From Verrucomicrobiota bacterium (GTDB lineage Bacteria > Verrucomicrobiota > Verrucomicrobiia > Chthoniobacterales > UBA10450): a stretch of DNA of 64,000 bases. The position numbers were made by a program, and so were the translations under genes. The DNA is taken from positions 17,977 through 81,976 of the forward strand of contig QHQO01000020.1 in assembly GCA_003221195.1 (NCBI GenBank), written 5' to 3'. Positions 34,492-43,355 of the stretch are shown here, in pieces (within the stretch, counting starts at the first letter, position 1; each line of letters opens with the position of its first letter). The notes under the pieces are model-generated. The model saw only the letters and a program-made list of their open reading frames with translations, made no database searches and was not told where the DNA came from.

Positions 34492-35106
34492 ATGAATTTC
34501 TATTACTGGCTCGGGTATCACCTTAGTCGCCTCGTTGGCCGATTGTTTTTTCGTCTTCGTGTAGTTCATAGGGAGCGGATGCTTCAGGACGGCCCCGTCA
34601 TCCTCGCAATGAACCATCAGAGTTATCTCGATCCGCCGCTTGCGGGCATTACGTGCGATCGGGCAGTTTACTTTCTGGCGCGGCGAACCTTGCTCGATGT
34701 ACCGCTGCTCGGCCGGCTTTTGCCAAAGCTTAATGTAATCCCAGTTAATCAAGAGGGCATCGACCGAAGCGCCCTGAAGGCCTTGATTCGTGTTCTAAAG
34801 GCTGGCAACGCAGCCCTGGTCTTTCCGGAAGGGTCGCGCACCGTCGACGGTAGTTTGCAGTCGGCCGAGCCGGGATTGGGCCTCGTAATTGCAAAAACGC
34901 TCGCGCCAGTCGTGCCGATGCGGATCTTTGGCGCCCATGAGGCCCTGCCACGCGGTGGCGGCGGTTTGCACTTTGTGCCAATTACCATCGTAATCGGAGA
35001 ACCGATTCTTTTTACGGCTGCCGATCTAAACTCACCAGCGAAGGATCTCTACAAGCGCCTAAGCCAGCGAGTCATGGATGCCATCGCGGCATTGCGCTTA
35101 ATCTGA
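34492..35106 (+). CDS. plsC: PlsC-family 1-acyl-sn-glycerol-3-phosphate acyltransferase
   Basis: 204 residues. Acylates lysophosphatidic acid to phosphatidic acid at the inner membrane. HxxxxD in MNHQSYLDPPL near residue 38, RRTLLDVPLLGRLL, then VFPEGSRTVDG (the PEGT-like acceptor motif) near 118. N-terminal hydrophobic anchor. Seven bp after cmk. This is the second PlsC-type domain of the window; the other is fused to a hydrolase at 2774-4525. Confidence 0.92.
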   Translation: MNFYYWLGYHLSRLVGRLFFRLRVVHRERMLQDGPVILAMNHQSYLDPPLAGITCDRAVYFLARRTLLDVPLLGRLLPKLNVIPVNQEGIDRSALKALIRVLKAGNAALVFPEGSRTVDGSLQSAEPGLGLVIAKTLAPVVPMRIFGAHEALPRGGGGLHFVPITIVIGEPILFTAADLNSPAKDLYKRLSQRVMDAIAALRLI

Positions 35107-35187
35107 TACGGCTTATTCCCTTTCACCGAGCAAGGAAAACGAGTAAGGTCTCCTTGCGCGCGTGAGATCGATATCGATACTTCACAC

Positions 35188-35382
35188 GTGAATTCGCCGC
35201 AGCAGCCTGCCAAGAGACTTCGATCGTCTCAGGTTCCAAGGAGCGCCGTCACGCTGATGATCATCATCGTCGTCTCACTCGCGCTGGTGGCCATCTTTGC
35301 CAATATTCAACGCCTTCGCCGTGGGCAGATCGAAACGATCGTCGTGGTACCGGCAAGCTCGGTAACGCCCCAGCCGCGCTAA
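35188..35382 (+). CDS. Small single-pass membrane protein, unknown function
   Basis: 64 residues with a GTG start. A basic N-terminal tail (KRLRSSQVPR) precedes one transmembrane helix (VTLMIIIVVSLALVAIFANI), then a basic stop-transfer RLRRG and a short Pro-rich tail. The orientation is probably N-in. Follows plsC by 81 bp and precedes a coiled-coil lipoprotein. Not recognised. Confidence 0.45.
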   Translation: MNSPQQPAKRLRSSQVPRSAVTLMIIIVVSLALVAIFANIQRLRRGQIETIVVVPASSVTPQPR

Positions 35383-35457
35383 CTTTCATTTGACTAGCAG
35401 CCGCTGTCTCGGTTTGTTCGTGCGAATTAACGGAAAACCAAAAATACAACCTACGAT

Positions 35458-35982
35458 ATGAAAAAACTCTTTGTCCTCTCGATGCTTGTTCCTTTGGCAA
35501 TGGTTTGCTCCTGCCAAAAACAGGATGCAGCGGCCGAACAACAACTCGCTCAGCGGAGAGCCGAGCTGGATACGCGCGAGAAAGCATTAGACGAACGAGA
35601 GAAAGCATTGGCCGAGAGAGAAAAAGCAGTGGCGCGCGCGGCGATGGTTCCAGCCGACCGTCAATTGCGCGCGTTGAAAAAGGATGCCGCTTCGAATGTT
35701 CCGCCTTCTGCAACAATCCCTCCTGGTTTAGCGCCGCCTGATACTTCGCAGCTCAAAGCTAGTAGAGCCGAAAGAATGGAAGAGCTGCGCGCTCTAAGAC
35801 AGCGCAGATTGGAGGCACTACAGAGAATGAGATCGACCATGCGGGCACAACCCAATTCCGGTGCCGGGGTGCCTGCCGATACCAGTGCGTCTGGCAACAC
35901 CAGCGGGTCTTCTGATACCAGCCCGTCTGCCAGCCCCGGCGCGGAAGCGACTTCACCTTCTCCGTCGTCTACGCCCCAGTAA
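35458..35982 (+). CDS. Coiled-coil lipoprotein, unknown function
   Basis: 174 residues. Lipoprotein signal MKKLFVLSMLVPLAMVCSC with Cys19 as the acylation site. Residues 25-62 are a heptad coiled coil built on the repeated REKALDERE / REKALAERE pattern. A Pro-rich spacer, a second helical stretch (ERMEELRALRQRRLEALQRM) and a Ser/Thr/Gly-rich low-complexity tail follow. Probably an envelope lipoprotein that oligomerises by the coiled coil. No family recognised. Convergent with the ligase-nuclease fusion, with 23 bp between stops. Confidence 0.7.
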   Translation: MKKLFVLSMLVPLAMVCSCQKQDAAAEQQLAQRRAELDTREKALDEREKALAEREKAVARAAMVPADRQLRALKKDAASNVPPSATIPPGLAPPDTSQLKASRAERMEELRALRQRRLEALQRMRSTMRAQPNSGAGVPADTSASGNTSGSSDTSPSASPGAEATSPSPSSTPQ

Positions 35983-36005
35983 ATACTAGGTGTTGACCAA
36001 TCGCT

Positions 36006-38747
36006 TCAAAGTAAACTAGCCGGCGAACTTGCGCGTTGCGTTGCTAGCTCGCGAGCGTATTGCAGGGTGTCAATTGAATCGACATTCTTGTCGCGCCGGA
36101 TTGCCTTGATTCTAGGGAAACGTAGTGCCAGGCCACTGGCGTGGCGTGGGCTGGGCTGAATTGAATTAAAAGCGACTTCGAGGGTCACGTCTGGTTTCAC
36201 TTCGCGATACCGGCCGTGGTCTACGATGGTGTTCTGCTTGAAATGCTCGGTCAACTCTGCAATCTCTGCGTCGGTTAATCCGCTGTAAGCCTTACCAATC
36301 GGCAAGAGCTTGCCAGTAGTTTCATCGCGCACGGCAAATGTGTAATCGCTCAACACATTATTGCGCTTGCCATGCCCAAACTCGGCACCCACCACCACGA
36401 CATCCAGCGTCGCCAGTTCTTTCTTAAGCTTGAACCAAAACATGCCGCGGTTACCAGGCAGATAGAAGCTCTCCGGGTCCTTGATCATCAGCCCTTCGTT
36501 TAAGCGCTGCCGCGCCTGTTGGAACGTTTGTTCGATCTCGGCTGCAGAATGCGCGGGCATCACCGTGGCAATTTGAAAATGCGGGGGCAATTGCACGCTG
36601 CTGAGATGTCTTCGCCGCTGATGCAGCGGAGTTTTTAACAACGACCGGCCGTTCAACCAAAGAAGATCGAAGATCACAAACGCGACCGGCACATCTGCCG
36701 CTGCACGCGCGAATAAATCGGCACCGTTACTCCTTCGTCCCAGCCGCTTCTGCAGATCGAAGAAGGTGAGTGCGCGACCCTTCTCGAAAGCAATAATTTC
36801 GCCGTCGATGATCAGCTCCTCCTGGAAATTACTGGCTTGATCGACAACCTCGGGGAATTGACCTGTGATACGCCGCAAGTCGCGAGAGAAGATCTCGACC
36901 TGTTGCGTACTGCGGTGGAGCTGTGCGCGAACGCCGTCGAATTTGTCCTCCAAATAGACCGTAGCCGGCGCGGACGACGCCAGTTCCCGGTCAGTCCTTG
37001 CACTTTCAGTAAACCGTTCCCACACCGCTTCAGCCGTCGGTTCAGGCGTCGCAAGCATGCATTTGATGGGACGAAAAATCGACAGTTCCGCCCGGTTTAG
37101 TTCGTTTCGTGAAGCAAGCAGCGCCGTCTGACCAATGTCGCCTAACAACATGTTGGCTTCTCTTACCTGCTCAAGAGGGACACCGAATGCCTTCGCGATC
37201 GCCTCCTCGACCAAACCCTCGCGCAATCCGATGCGCAGATCGCCAGTTAGAATTTTGACGACGTACTGACCTTCGCGCGCAGACAACCTTGAGAATCGAT
37301 TTCGCAGCAGCTCGGCCTTGGCAATCGGACCGCGCGCTCGGTGGAGATTTTCAAATAGCTCGCCCGTTTCGCTAATGCTGAACGGCTGAGGTGTCGTCCT
37401 TCTGTCGAGAACTTCGAACGCGGTCTTGCCCGCATCGCCGTGGCTGCTGGCGACGCGATGAAATTCCTCGTCGCTGACTTTGGTGGCCGCTTGCATCGCG
37501 CGAAAGATTACGGCCCAGCCAGCCTGCAAGGTGCGCGGGTCGCTTTGAGCAAAGGCTTTCCCGGTGAAGTAGGGTGTCGCAATTCGAAGCTGCTCCCTCG
37601 TGAGGCCGCGCAAATAATCGGCAAGCAGTCGAATTTTTTCCAGTTTGGCCGGAGTTGCAGCGATCGCCTCGCCAACATTCGCAAACGCGAGGAATTCGGA
37701 TGTGCTGGCGCAGCCGTCTTCCGTGCGGCGTCCGGCGTCGGAGGTAGCAACGGAAGGGCGGGCAGGAATTTGTGGCAGCGTAAACTCCATTTGGTTTTCT
37801 TCACTTAACGCCCATGCTTCGATGCCGCGTTCACGCAAATCGCATGCAAACGAAGCAGCGAAACCGTGGAGTGTAAGCACGCGTCGCGGCTGTACGAATT
37901 CGACATAGCGAAGCAGATCGTTGTAATCAGCGTGATCGGACAGTGCAAAAGCCGCGTCAACTTGATAGCGATAGATTGCGTTTGGATCGACCGCCCAACC
38001 GCTGATCATCGCTACGCGTTTGCGCGCAATTTTTTCCAGCATGTGTGAATGATTCGCGCTGGGTGGGCAGATCAGAACTTTTCCAGCAGCGTCGTTCGGG
38101 TTGTAGCGAAGATATTTGCAAAACGATTGGCCAAACTGCTCGTAGATGCGGGTCATCCGATAAACCGAACCGTGGAGCATCGGGGTTAACCCAGCTCCAT
38201 CAAGCGAACAGAGGATCTCCTGCGCCTTGCCTAACGAATACCCAAGGAGCACGGGTACTCCACCGTCATCAATTGTTTCCTGGCAAAAGGCAATTATTTG
38301 ATTAATGACCTGTTCCGTTGGTGGGAATCGATAACGCGACAGACCGAATGTCGTCTCCATGACGAGTGTGTCCGCCTTGCGCCATTCCGCGGGCTCGGCC
38401 GATTTACCGGGACGCAGCTTAAAATCGCCGGTGTAAAGCAATGTCTCGTTTCCGGCAGAAAGGAAACATTGCGCCGATCCGAAGATATGCCCGGCCGGCA
38501 ATAGCATCAGGTCGATCCCGTGCACCGTTCGTTTGTCACCGAATGGCAGAATGTACTCTGTGCGGGAGCCTGGCAGCCGGCTTTGCATCAAGCGTGCCGT
38601 CCGCTCGGAAACAATGACTTCTTCGTGTGGCGCAATGTGGTCACTGTGCGCGTGCGAAACGAAAGCAAATCGCTTTGCGTCCCATGGGTCGAGCCATAAG
38701 TTCTGGCGCGGCAGATACACCCCGCGCTCATAACGAACTTCAATCAT
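36006..38747 (-). CDS. Fused metallo-beta-lactamase DNA exonuclease and ATP-dependent DNA ligase
   Basis: 913 residues from the ATG at 38747; the frame runs on to 38834 over the divergent neighbour's start. Residues 1-330 are an MBL-fold nuclease like the ligase-associated DNA exonuclease family: YLPRQNLWLDP, HAHSDH (32-37), PAGHIFGSAQ, YTGDF, LSDHADYNDL. Residues 365-913 are an ATP-dependent ligase: helical N-terminal domain, motif I EDKFDGVR with nucleotidyl Lys602, motif III IIDGEI (646-651), motif IV EGLMIK (751-756), motif V WFKLKK, and an OB domain from about 780. In many bacteria these activities are encoded by separate adjacent genes with an Lhr-type helicase and a phosphoesterase. 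Here they are one chain and the other two are absent nearby. Likely end-processing and sealing in DNA repair. Confidence 0.92.
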   Translation of the reverse strand: MIEVRYERGVYLPRQNLWLDPWDAKRFAFVSHAHSDHIAPHEEVIVSERTARLMQSRLPGSRTEYILPFGDKRTVHGIDLMLLPAGHIFGSAQCFLSAGNETLLYTGDFKLRPGKSAEPAEWRKADTLVMETTFGLSRYRFPPTEQVINQIIAFCQETIDDGGVPVLLGYSLGKAQEILCSLDGAGLTPMLHGSVYRMTRIYEQFGQSFCKYLRYNPNDAAGKVLICPPSANHSHMLEKIARKRVAMISGWAVDPNAIYRYQVDAAFALSDHADYNDLLRYVEFVQPRRVLTLHGFAASFACDLRERGIEAWALSEENQMEFTLPQIPARPSVATSDAGRRTEDGCASTSEFLAFANVGEAIAATPAKLEKIRLLADYLRGLTREQLRIATPYFTGKAFAQSDPRTLQAGWAVIFRAMQAATKVSDEEFHRVASSHGDAGKTAFEVLDRRTTPQPFSISETGELFENLHRARGPIAKAELLRNRFSRLSAREGQYVVKILTGDLRIGLREGLVEEAIAKAFGVPLEQVREANMLLGDIGQTALLASRNELNRAELSIFRPIKCMLATPEPTAEAVWERFTESARTDRELASSAPATVYLEDKFDGVRAQLHRSTQQVEIFSRDLRRITGQFPEVVDQASNFQEELIIDGEIIAFEKGRALTFFDLQKRLGRRSNGADLFARAAADVPVAFVIFDLLWLNGRSLLKTPLHQRRRHLSSVQLPPHFQIATVMPAHSAAEIEQTFQQARQRLNEGLMIKDPESFYLPGNRGMFWFKLKKELATLDVVVVGAEFGHGKRNNVLSDYTFAVRDETTGKLLPIGKAYSGLTDAEIAELTEHFKQNTIVDHGRYREVKPDVTLEVAFNSIQPSPRHASGLALRFPRIKAIRRDKNVDSIDTLQYARELATQRASSPASLL

Positions 38748-38854
38748 AAAACCGAAATTTACTTGCAGATTCGCGTAAGTTCCACAGGAGCCGGAGAACT
38801 GGAATGTGGGGTTGCTCGTTGACACCCGATTCAAAACCCGGCTTTATTAGGCGA

Positions 38855-39454
38855 ATGAGATTTGCCGCCGCAGTCTTTGCCTTGGGCTCTTTGACCCTTG
38901 TTGTTAGCTCCACCGACGGCGCCCGCGAAGAACCAAGAATCGTAGAAAAAGTGACACGGCTCCCGGTGTCGCTAAACAACGATTTCGAGTTTCGGAAAAC
39001 GAAGCTTTTCTTTTTGAGTGAAAAAGCACCGAAAGCAGGTGAGCGCGCGAGGCAGACAACGAGCACCACCTCACTTGGTGGAAAATCGACTTCGCCAAGC
39101 CAGAAAACGGCAACGCTTCAGGACGCTCCCATTACTTTTGAGCGCCAATATCGAATGTTTGGAGCGGTGACGGCCCTTGATCAGCGTCAACGTTTCGGCA
39201 ATTACTTTGATTTCTTCTGGCGGACCAAGCACTCTTCGGATGTCACAGTGCGTTTAGAATATCGTCAGGAAAAACTGCACGAGCACGTTCAGGCGCAGGA
39301 GATTTCGTATCGAAATGTGCGTGGCACTCGCAAGACCGAATTCAGGGTGATTGGAGACGATTATTTTGATGATGGCCGCGTAATAGCATGGCGGTGTCTG
39401 TTAATCGAAAACGGGCGGATCGTAGCGGAAAATCGCTCCTTTATGTGGGAGTGA
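38855..39454 (+). CDS. Secreted protein of unknown function
   Basis: 199 residues from the ATG at 38855, which begins a signal peptide (MRFAAAVFALGSLTLVVSS); upstream frame to 38804 crosses the divergent gene's promoter. The mature part starts with a Lys/Thr/Ser-rich linker. Then comes a beta-rich domain of about 100 residues: ITFERQYRMFGAVTALDQRQ, YFDFFWRTKHSSDVTVRLEY, and a closing ENRSFMWE. No catalytic motif is seen. It could be a small envelope-binding domain. Divergent from the ligase-nuclease gene with 107 bp between starts. Confidence 0.6.
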   Translation: MRFAAAVFALGSLTLVVSSTDGAREEPRIVEKVTRLPVSLNNDFEFRKTKLFFLSEKAPKAGERARQTTSTTSLGGKSTSPSQKTATLQDAPITFERQYRMFGAVTALDQRQRFGNYFDFFWRTKHSSDVTVRLEYRQEKLHEHVQAQEISYRNVRGTRKTEFRVIGDDYFDDGRVIAWRCLLIENGRIVAENRSFMWE

Positions 39455-39603
39455 GATCCAATGGGCGCGTCTCATCTCCCCCGGTTAGTGTTACCTGAAG
39501 CAGCCTTTCGTGCCGCGGATTTCGAATCATTGTCTGAGGCTTTCTCGAATCCGGCGAGCATTGACAGCATGCCTTCCGGGCTGGTATCTTTTGGCTAGTA
39601 ACT

Positions 39604-40119
39604 GTGGACTCATCTATTCAAGTAGGGGTGAGCGGCCCAACCGTGTGGGTGAAAGTGGCGGGGAAAGGTAGTTTCCTCAACAGCGGCAATCTCAAGGAGT
39701 TCGCCCGTGAGATGTTGGACCGCGGCTATCGCGAATTTGTGGTGGACCTGGCGGATTGTGCCATGATGGATTCCACATTCATGGGAACGATGGCCAGCGT
39801 GGCACTTCGATTGAAGGAGCTGGGGCACGGACATCTTCACATCGTTCATTGTGGAAACCGCAGCCACGAGCTTCTCTCCGGGCTCGGCTTGGATCAGATA
39901 TTCGATATTCGTGCTAATGGTTCCAATCCCCCTGAATGCGGAGCGCTCGAGCGAACCCCCGCGGTCCGGTCGCCCGGGGATAGAAAGAAAAAACAAACGG
40001 AGACGATGCTGGAAGCCCATGAAGCTCTTTGCGAGGCCGCGCCGGAAAATATCTTTCGCTTTAAAGACGTTCTCGATTTTTTAAGACAAGACCTTCATCA
40101 CGAGACGCCTTTGAAGTAA
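39604..40119 (+). CDS. STAS-domain anti-sigma factor antagonist with C-terminal extension
   Basis: 171 residues, GTG start. Residues 5-100 are a STAS domain: FVVDLADCAMMDSTFMGTMA contains the phosphorylatable serine of the DSTF motif, and HLHIVHCGNRSHELLSGLGL forms the last strand and helix. Residues 105-171 are an extension with a basic KKKQ segment and a helix. Such proteins bind an anti-sigma kinase when unphosphorylated. The phosphatase gene begins 12 bp downstream and would reactivate it. No RsbW-type kinase is nearby, so the partner is unknown. Confidence 0.9.
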   Translation: MDSSIQVGVSGPTVWVKVAGKGSFLNSGNLKEFAREMLDRGYREFVVDLADCAMMDSTFMGTMASVALRLKELGHGHLHIVHCGNRSHELLSGLGLDQIFDIRANGSNPPECGALERTPAVRSPGDRKKKQTETMLEAHEALCEAAPENIFRFKDVLDFLRQDLHHETPLK

Positions 40120-40131
40120 GCTGGCCCTTGC

Positions 40132-41571
40132 ATGATGTGGCCGACTCTTCTTCTCGGACTGCTTGTTGCCTCTGTCGCCGGATGGATTATTACCGCGTGG
40201 TTTCAGATACGGCGGATTCGACGGCTAGAGCGCTCTCATGAAGAAATTCAGGTTGAGGAAACGCTTGTTTTCGATTTTTTGCATGGTCTCGGCGAAGCCT
40301 TTCGAGAGACCATTCGGCCTCAGGAGCTGCACCGGCTAATCGTCGAAGGCGCCACGCGTGTTCTCGACGCGCACGGGGGCGTGCTTTACGTCACCGATCG
40401 AACGGGCGGGAAACTTACTCCGGCGTTTATCTCCAAAGGCTCTCCGCCGCTAGTGGACGTTCCCCCAAATATCTTGCAACAAGCCGCGGCTGCTCCCATA
40501 GCGCTTGAGAGCTTTCTACGGCTGCACACGATTAGCCCGGGTGAAGGATTAATCGGACGAGTGTGGCAGACGGGCCAGTCCGTTTGCTTGAATGAATTCT
40601 CCGAGGTGCCAGAGCTGGCAAAATTGCGTGGCAGCGCTTTTGGCAGCTCGTCGATTATTGCTGCATCACTGCGGTACGGAAACCAAGATCTCGGCGTCCT
40701 AGCACTGGCGAACGGCCCTGCGGGCCCAGGTTTTTCCCAGGGGGATTTCGTCGTTTTTAAATCGATCGCTGAACAGTCGGCCTTTGCGCTTTACAACGCC
40801 ATCATCTATTCCATGGCTAACGAAAAGAAGCGCCTCGATCACGATCTCGAAATCGCGCGAGACATTCAGCGTATCTTGCTTCCATCGGAGGCGCCGGCGA
40901 TTAATGGGTTTCAGATCAGCGGCGTTAATGCGCCAGCCCGCCAGGTAAGCGGCGATTATTTCGATTACATTCAAGTCGATCAAGAACGGCTCGGAGTAGT
41001 CATCGCAGACGTGTCAGGTAAAGGTGTGCCGGCATCGCTTATCATGGCCATCTGCCGCAGCGTCTTGCGAGCGGAGGCTGCACGGAACCCATCTCCGGCC
41101 GATGTATTACGAAAGGTGAATCGACAGCTCTACCCCGATATTAAGGAAGACATGTTCATCAGCATGGCCTACTTGATTCTCAACCACCAGCATGAGGGAG
41201 TGACGCTCGCGCGCGCCGGACATGATGCGCCATTACTTTACAAGCGGCAGTCTCAAACTGTCACGCCGGTGAAACCGCCCGGCATGGTCGTGGGAATTGA
41301 CAGTGGAAACGTGTTTGATAGGCTAACCGCTGACTTCGCTGTTCCGCTCGAGCGCGATGATTGCCTCGTCCTCTACACCGACGGCGTGACCGAAACGCTT
41401 AATGCCGAGGGAGACGAGTTCGGTGTCGACCGTATGATGCAATCGGTTCGCGCCAGTGCGACCAACGGAGCGCAAGCAATAGTAAAGCAAATCATCGAGG
41501 ACGTTCGCGAGTTTACCGGCTCGATCCCGCAAAACGACGACATCACTTTGATTGCCATTCGCAAAACATGA
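40132..41571 (+). CDS. Membrane-anchored GAF-SpoIIE PP2C phosphatase
   Basis: 479 residues. Residues 2-24 are one membrane helix, then a short coiled coil. A GAF domain spans about 60-225 (VLDAHGGVLYVTDRTGG, GEGLIGRVWQTGQSV, LGVLALAN). A SpoIIE/PP2C phosphatase follows at about 255-478: DIQRILLP, RQVSGDYFDYIQVD with the metal-binding Asp, ADVSGKGVPASLIM, LYTDGVTET and QNDDITLIAI. Predicted to dephosphorylate the STAS protein encoded 12 bp upstream in response to a signal sensed by GAF. Its stop overlaps the grpE start by 4 bp (ATGA), tying the stress-signalling pair to chaperone genes. Confidence 0.92.
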   Translation: MMWPTLLLGLLVASVAGWIITAWFQIRRIRRLERSHEEIQVEETLVFDFLHGLGEAFRETIRPQELHRLIVEGATRVLDAHGGVLYVTDRTGGKLTPAFISKGSPPLVDVPPNILQQAAAAPIALESFLRLHTISPGEGLIGRVWQTGQSVCLNEFSEVPELAKLRGSAFGSSSIIAASLRYGNQDLGVLALANGPAGPGFSQGDFVVFKSIAEQSAFALYNAIIYSMANEKKRLDHDLEIARDIQRILLPSEAPAINGFQISGVNAPARQVSGDYFDYIQVDQERLGVVIADVSGKGVPASLIMAICRSVLRAEAARNPSPADVLRKVNRQLYPDIKEDMFISMAYLILNHQHEGVTLARAGHDAPLLYKRQSQTVTPVKPPGMVVGIDSGNVFDRLTADFAVPLERDDCLVLYTDGVTETLNAEGDEFGVDRMMQSVRASATNGAQAIVKQIIEDVREFTGSIPQNDDITLIAIRKT

Positions 41572-42146
41572 AAAAAATTCCTGTTACTGAACAAAACAAA
41601 CAAATGAAACAATCGGCATCGGCAAGTTCGATCCCTTCATCTGCCCCACCCGGGACCGATGACGATGCAGTGCAATACGAAGCACAAGATCCAACGGCTG
41701 GTTTGCAGGCCGATCTCGACCGGTTTCGGGACCTCGCGGCCCGGAGCCAGGCCGACTTCGAGAATTACAAGAAACGTTCTGCTCGCGAAAAGGAAGAGGC
41801 GATCAAATATGCCAACCAGTCTTTGCTGGAGCGTTTGGTCGGAATCATCGACAATTTTGAACTTGGCCTTGCAGCAGCAAAAGAGCAGCGTGCGGACTCT
41901 CCGATTTATTCCGGAATGGTTCTCGTGCAAAAACAACTCAGCGATTTGCTGGCCGAAAATGGACTGCAACCGATCGAGGCCGAGGGAAAAACATTCGATC
42001 CGAACCTGCACGAAGCAATTGCGCATGAACCCAGCAATGAATATCCCGAAGAGATTGTGGTGCGCCAAACCCGTCGCGGTTATCGATTTAAGGACCGGTT
42101 GCTGCGACCTGCGAAAGTGGTTGTTTCCAGCGGCCCTGCAAAGTAG
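41568..42146 (+). CDS. grpE: GrpE nucleotide-exchange factor
   Basis: 192 residues. Co-chaperone that releases ADP from DnaK. A disordered N terminus of about 45 residues, a long dimerising helix (RFRDLAARSQADFENYKKRS), the NASLLERLVGIIDNFELGL-like segment, and the C-terminal beta domain GKTFDPNLHEAIAHEPS with GYRFKDRLLRPAKVVVS. Start ATG overlaps the phosphatase stop by 4 bp. dnaJ follows after 57 bp containing a hairpin. dnaK is not in the window. Confidence 0.95.
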   Translation: MKKIPVTEQNKQMKQSASASSIPSSAPPGTDDDAVQYEAQDPTAGLQADLDRFRDLAARSQADFENYKKRSAREKEEAIKYANQSLLERLVGIIDNFELGLAAAKEQRADSPIYSGMVLVQKQLSDLLAENGLQPIEAEGKTFDPNLHEAIAHEPSNEYPEEIVVRQTRRGYRFKDRLLRPAKVVVSSGPAK

Positions 42147-42156
42147 GTGGCTCCTT

Positions 42157-42192
42157 GCCCGCTTTTACTAGTCCCATAAATCACAAGCGGGC
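42157..42192 (+). promoter_or_regulatory. Intercistronic hairpin between grpE and dnaJ
   Basis: GCCCGCTT (42157-42164) pairs perfectly with AAGCGGGC (42185-42192) around a 20-nt loop. It ends 11 nt before the dnaJ ATG, whose leader shows no clear Shine-Dalgarno. It may tune dnaJ translation or protect processed mRNA. There is no T tract, so it is not an intrinsic terminator. Confidence 0.35.
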
Positions 42193-42203
42193 TCATCGGC
42201 TAC

Positions 42204-43340
42204 ATGGCTACTGAAAAGCGGGATTACTATGAGGTACTGGGCGTCAAACGAGACGCCACGGATGAGGAGGTCAAACGCTCCTATCGCAAACTCGCGGTCA
42301 AGTTTCATCCGGATAAAAATCCGGACGACCCGCACGCCGAAGAAAAGTTCAAGGAATTAGGCGAAGCGTACGATGTGTTGATCGATCCTGACAAGCGCGC
42401 CGCCTACGATCGCTTCGGCCACGCGGCGTTCACACAGGGCGGCGCCGGTTTTGGGCGCGGCGCTTTCCACGATCCGTTCGAGATTTTTCGGGAAGTTTTC
42501 GGCGGCGGCGGATTCGGTGGCGGCATCTTCGAGACGTTCTTTGGCGGCGATCAGGCGGAAGATCGGCGGCGCGGCTCGGATTTGCGCTACGACATGCAAA
42601 TCAAGCTGGAGGAGGCGGCGTTTGGCGCTGAGAAAGAGATTGAAATCGCGAAACTCGATACCTGCGACAAATGCAACGGCAGCGGGGCCGAACCAGGCTC
42701 ACGCACGATTACGTGCTCTACCTGTGGCGGCCGTGGGCAGGTGATCAGTTCGCGCGGATTTTTTCACGTATCGCAGACGTGTCCTCGGTGCCGAGGTGCT
42801 GGTGAAGTCATTGAGAAACCGTGCCAAAAGTGCCGTGGCGAAGGACGCGTGGAGAAATTGAGCCGCGTTAAGCTGAAGATCCCTGCTGGAATCAGGGAGG
42901 GTTCACGATTGCGCTCGTTAGGCAACGGCGAGGCTGGCACACGCGGTGGTCCTCCGGGCGATCTTTATGTGGTCATACACGTTCGAGAGCACAAGATCTT
43001 TCAGCGCGAAGGAGATGATCTGTATTGTGACGTACCGATCCCTTTTTCCGTTGCGACTCTGGGTGGCGAAATTGATGTGCCGACTCTTGAAGGCAGGGCG
43101 CATCTGAAAGTACCCGCCGGCACTCAAAGTGCGCAAATGTTTAAAATGCGCGGCAAAGGAATTACAAATGTTAATGGGCGGGGCCGCGGCGATCTGTTCG
43201 CGCGTTTGATTGTCGAGGTGCCGTCGCGCTTGAACGCGCAGCAGCGTCGTAAGCTTGAGGAATTCGCGGCGCTTTGCGGCGATGAAAACACGCCCTTGCG
43301 CAAGAGCTTTTTCGAACGCGCGAAGGAATTTTTCAGATAG
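42204..43340 (+). CDS. dnaJ: Chaperone protein DnaJ
   Basis: 378 residues, full length. J domain 1-70 with the HPD motif ([10 protein letters not shown]) that stimulates DnaK ATPase. A Gly/Phe-rich segment follows ([16 protein letters not shown]). The zinc-binding domain has four CxxCxGxG-type repeats: [40 protein letters not shown]. Then the substrate-binding C-terminal barrels ([30 protein letters not shown]). Paired with grpE upstream. No CIRCE inverted repeat was found ahead of the unit. Confidence 0.96.
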   Translation: MATEKRDYYEVLGVKRDATDEEVKRSYRKLAVKFHPDKNPDDPHAEEKFKELGEAYDVLIDPDKRAAYDRFGHAAFTQGGAGFGRGAFHDPFEIFREVFGGGGFGGGIFETFFGGDQAEDRRRGSDLRYDMQIKLEEAAFGAEKEIEIAKLDTCDKCNGSGAEPGSRTITCSTCGGRGQVISSRGFFHVSQTCPRCRGAGEVIEKPCQKCRGEGRVEKLSRVKLKIPAGIREGSRLRSLGNGEAGTRGGPPGDLYVVIHVREHKIFQREGDDLYCDVPIPFSVATLGGEIDVPTLEGRAHLKVPAGTQSAQMFKMRGKGITNVNGRGRGDLFARLIVEVPSRLNAQQRRKLEEFAALCGDENTPLRKSFFERAKEFFR

Positions 43341-43355
43341 AATCCCGCAGCTTCT

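Noticed and set aside
41400-42203. CIRCE heat-shock operator for grpE-dnaJ
   Set aside because: No TTAGCACTC-N9-GAGTGCTAA-like inverted repeat is present; grpE is embedded by overlap in the preceding gene.
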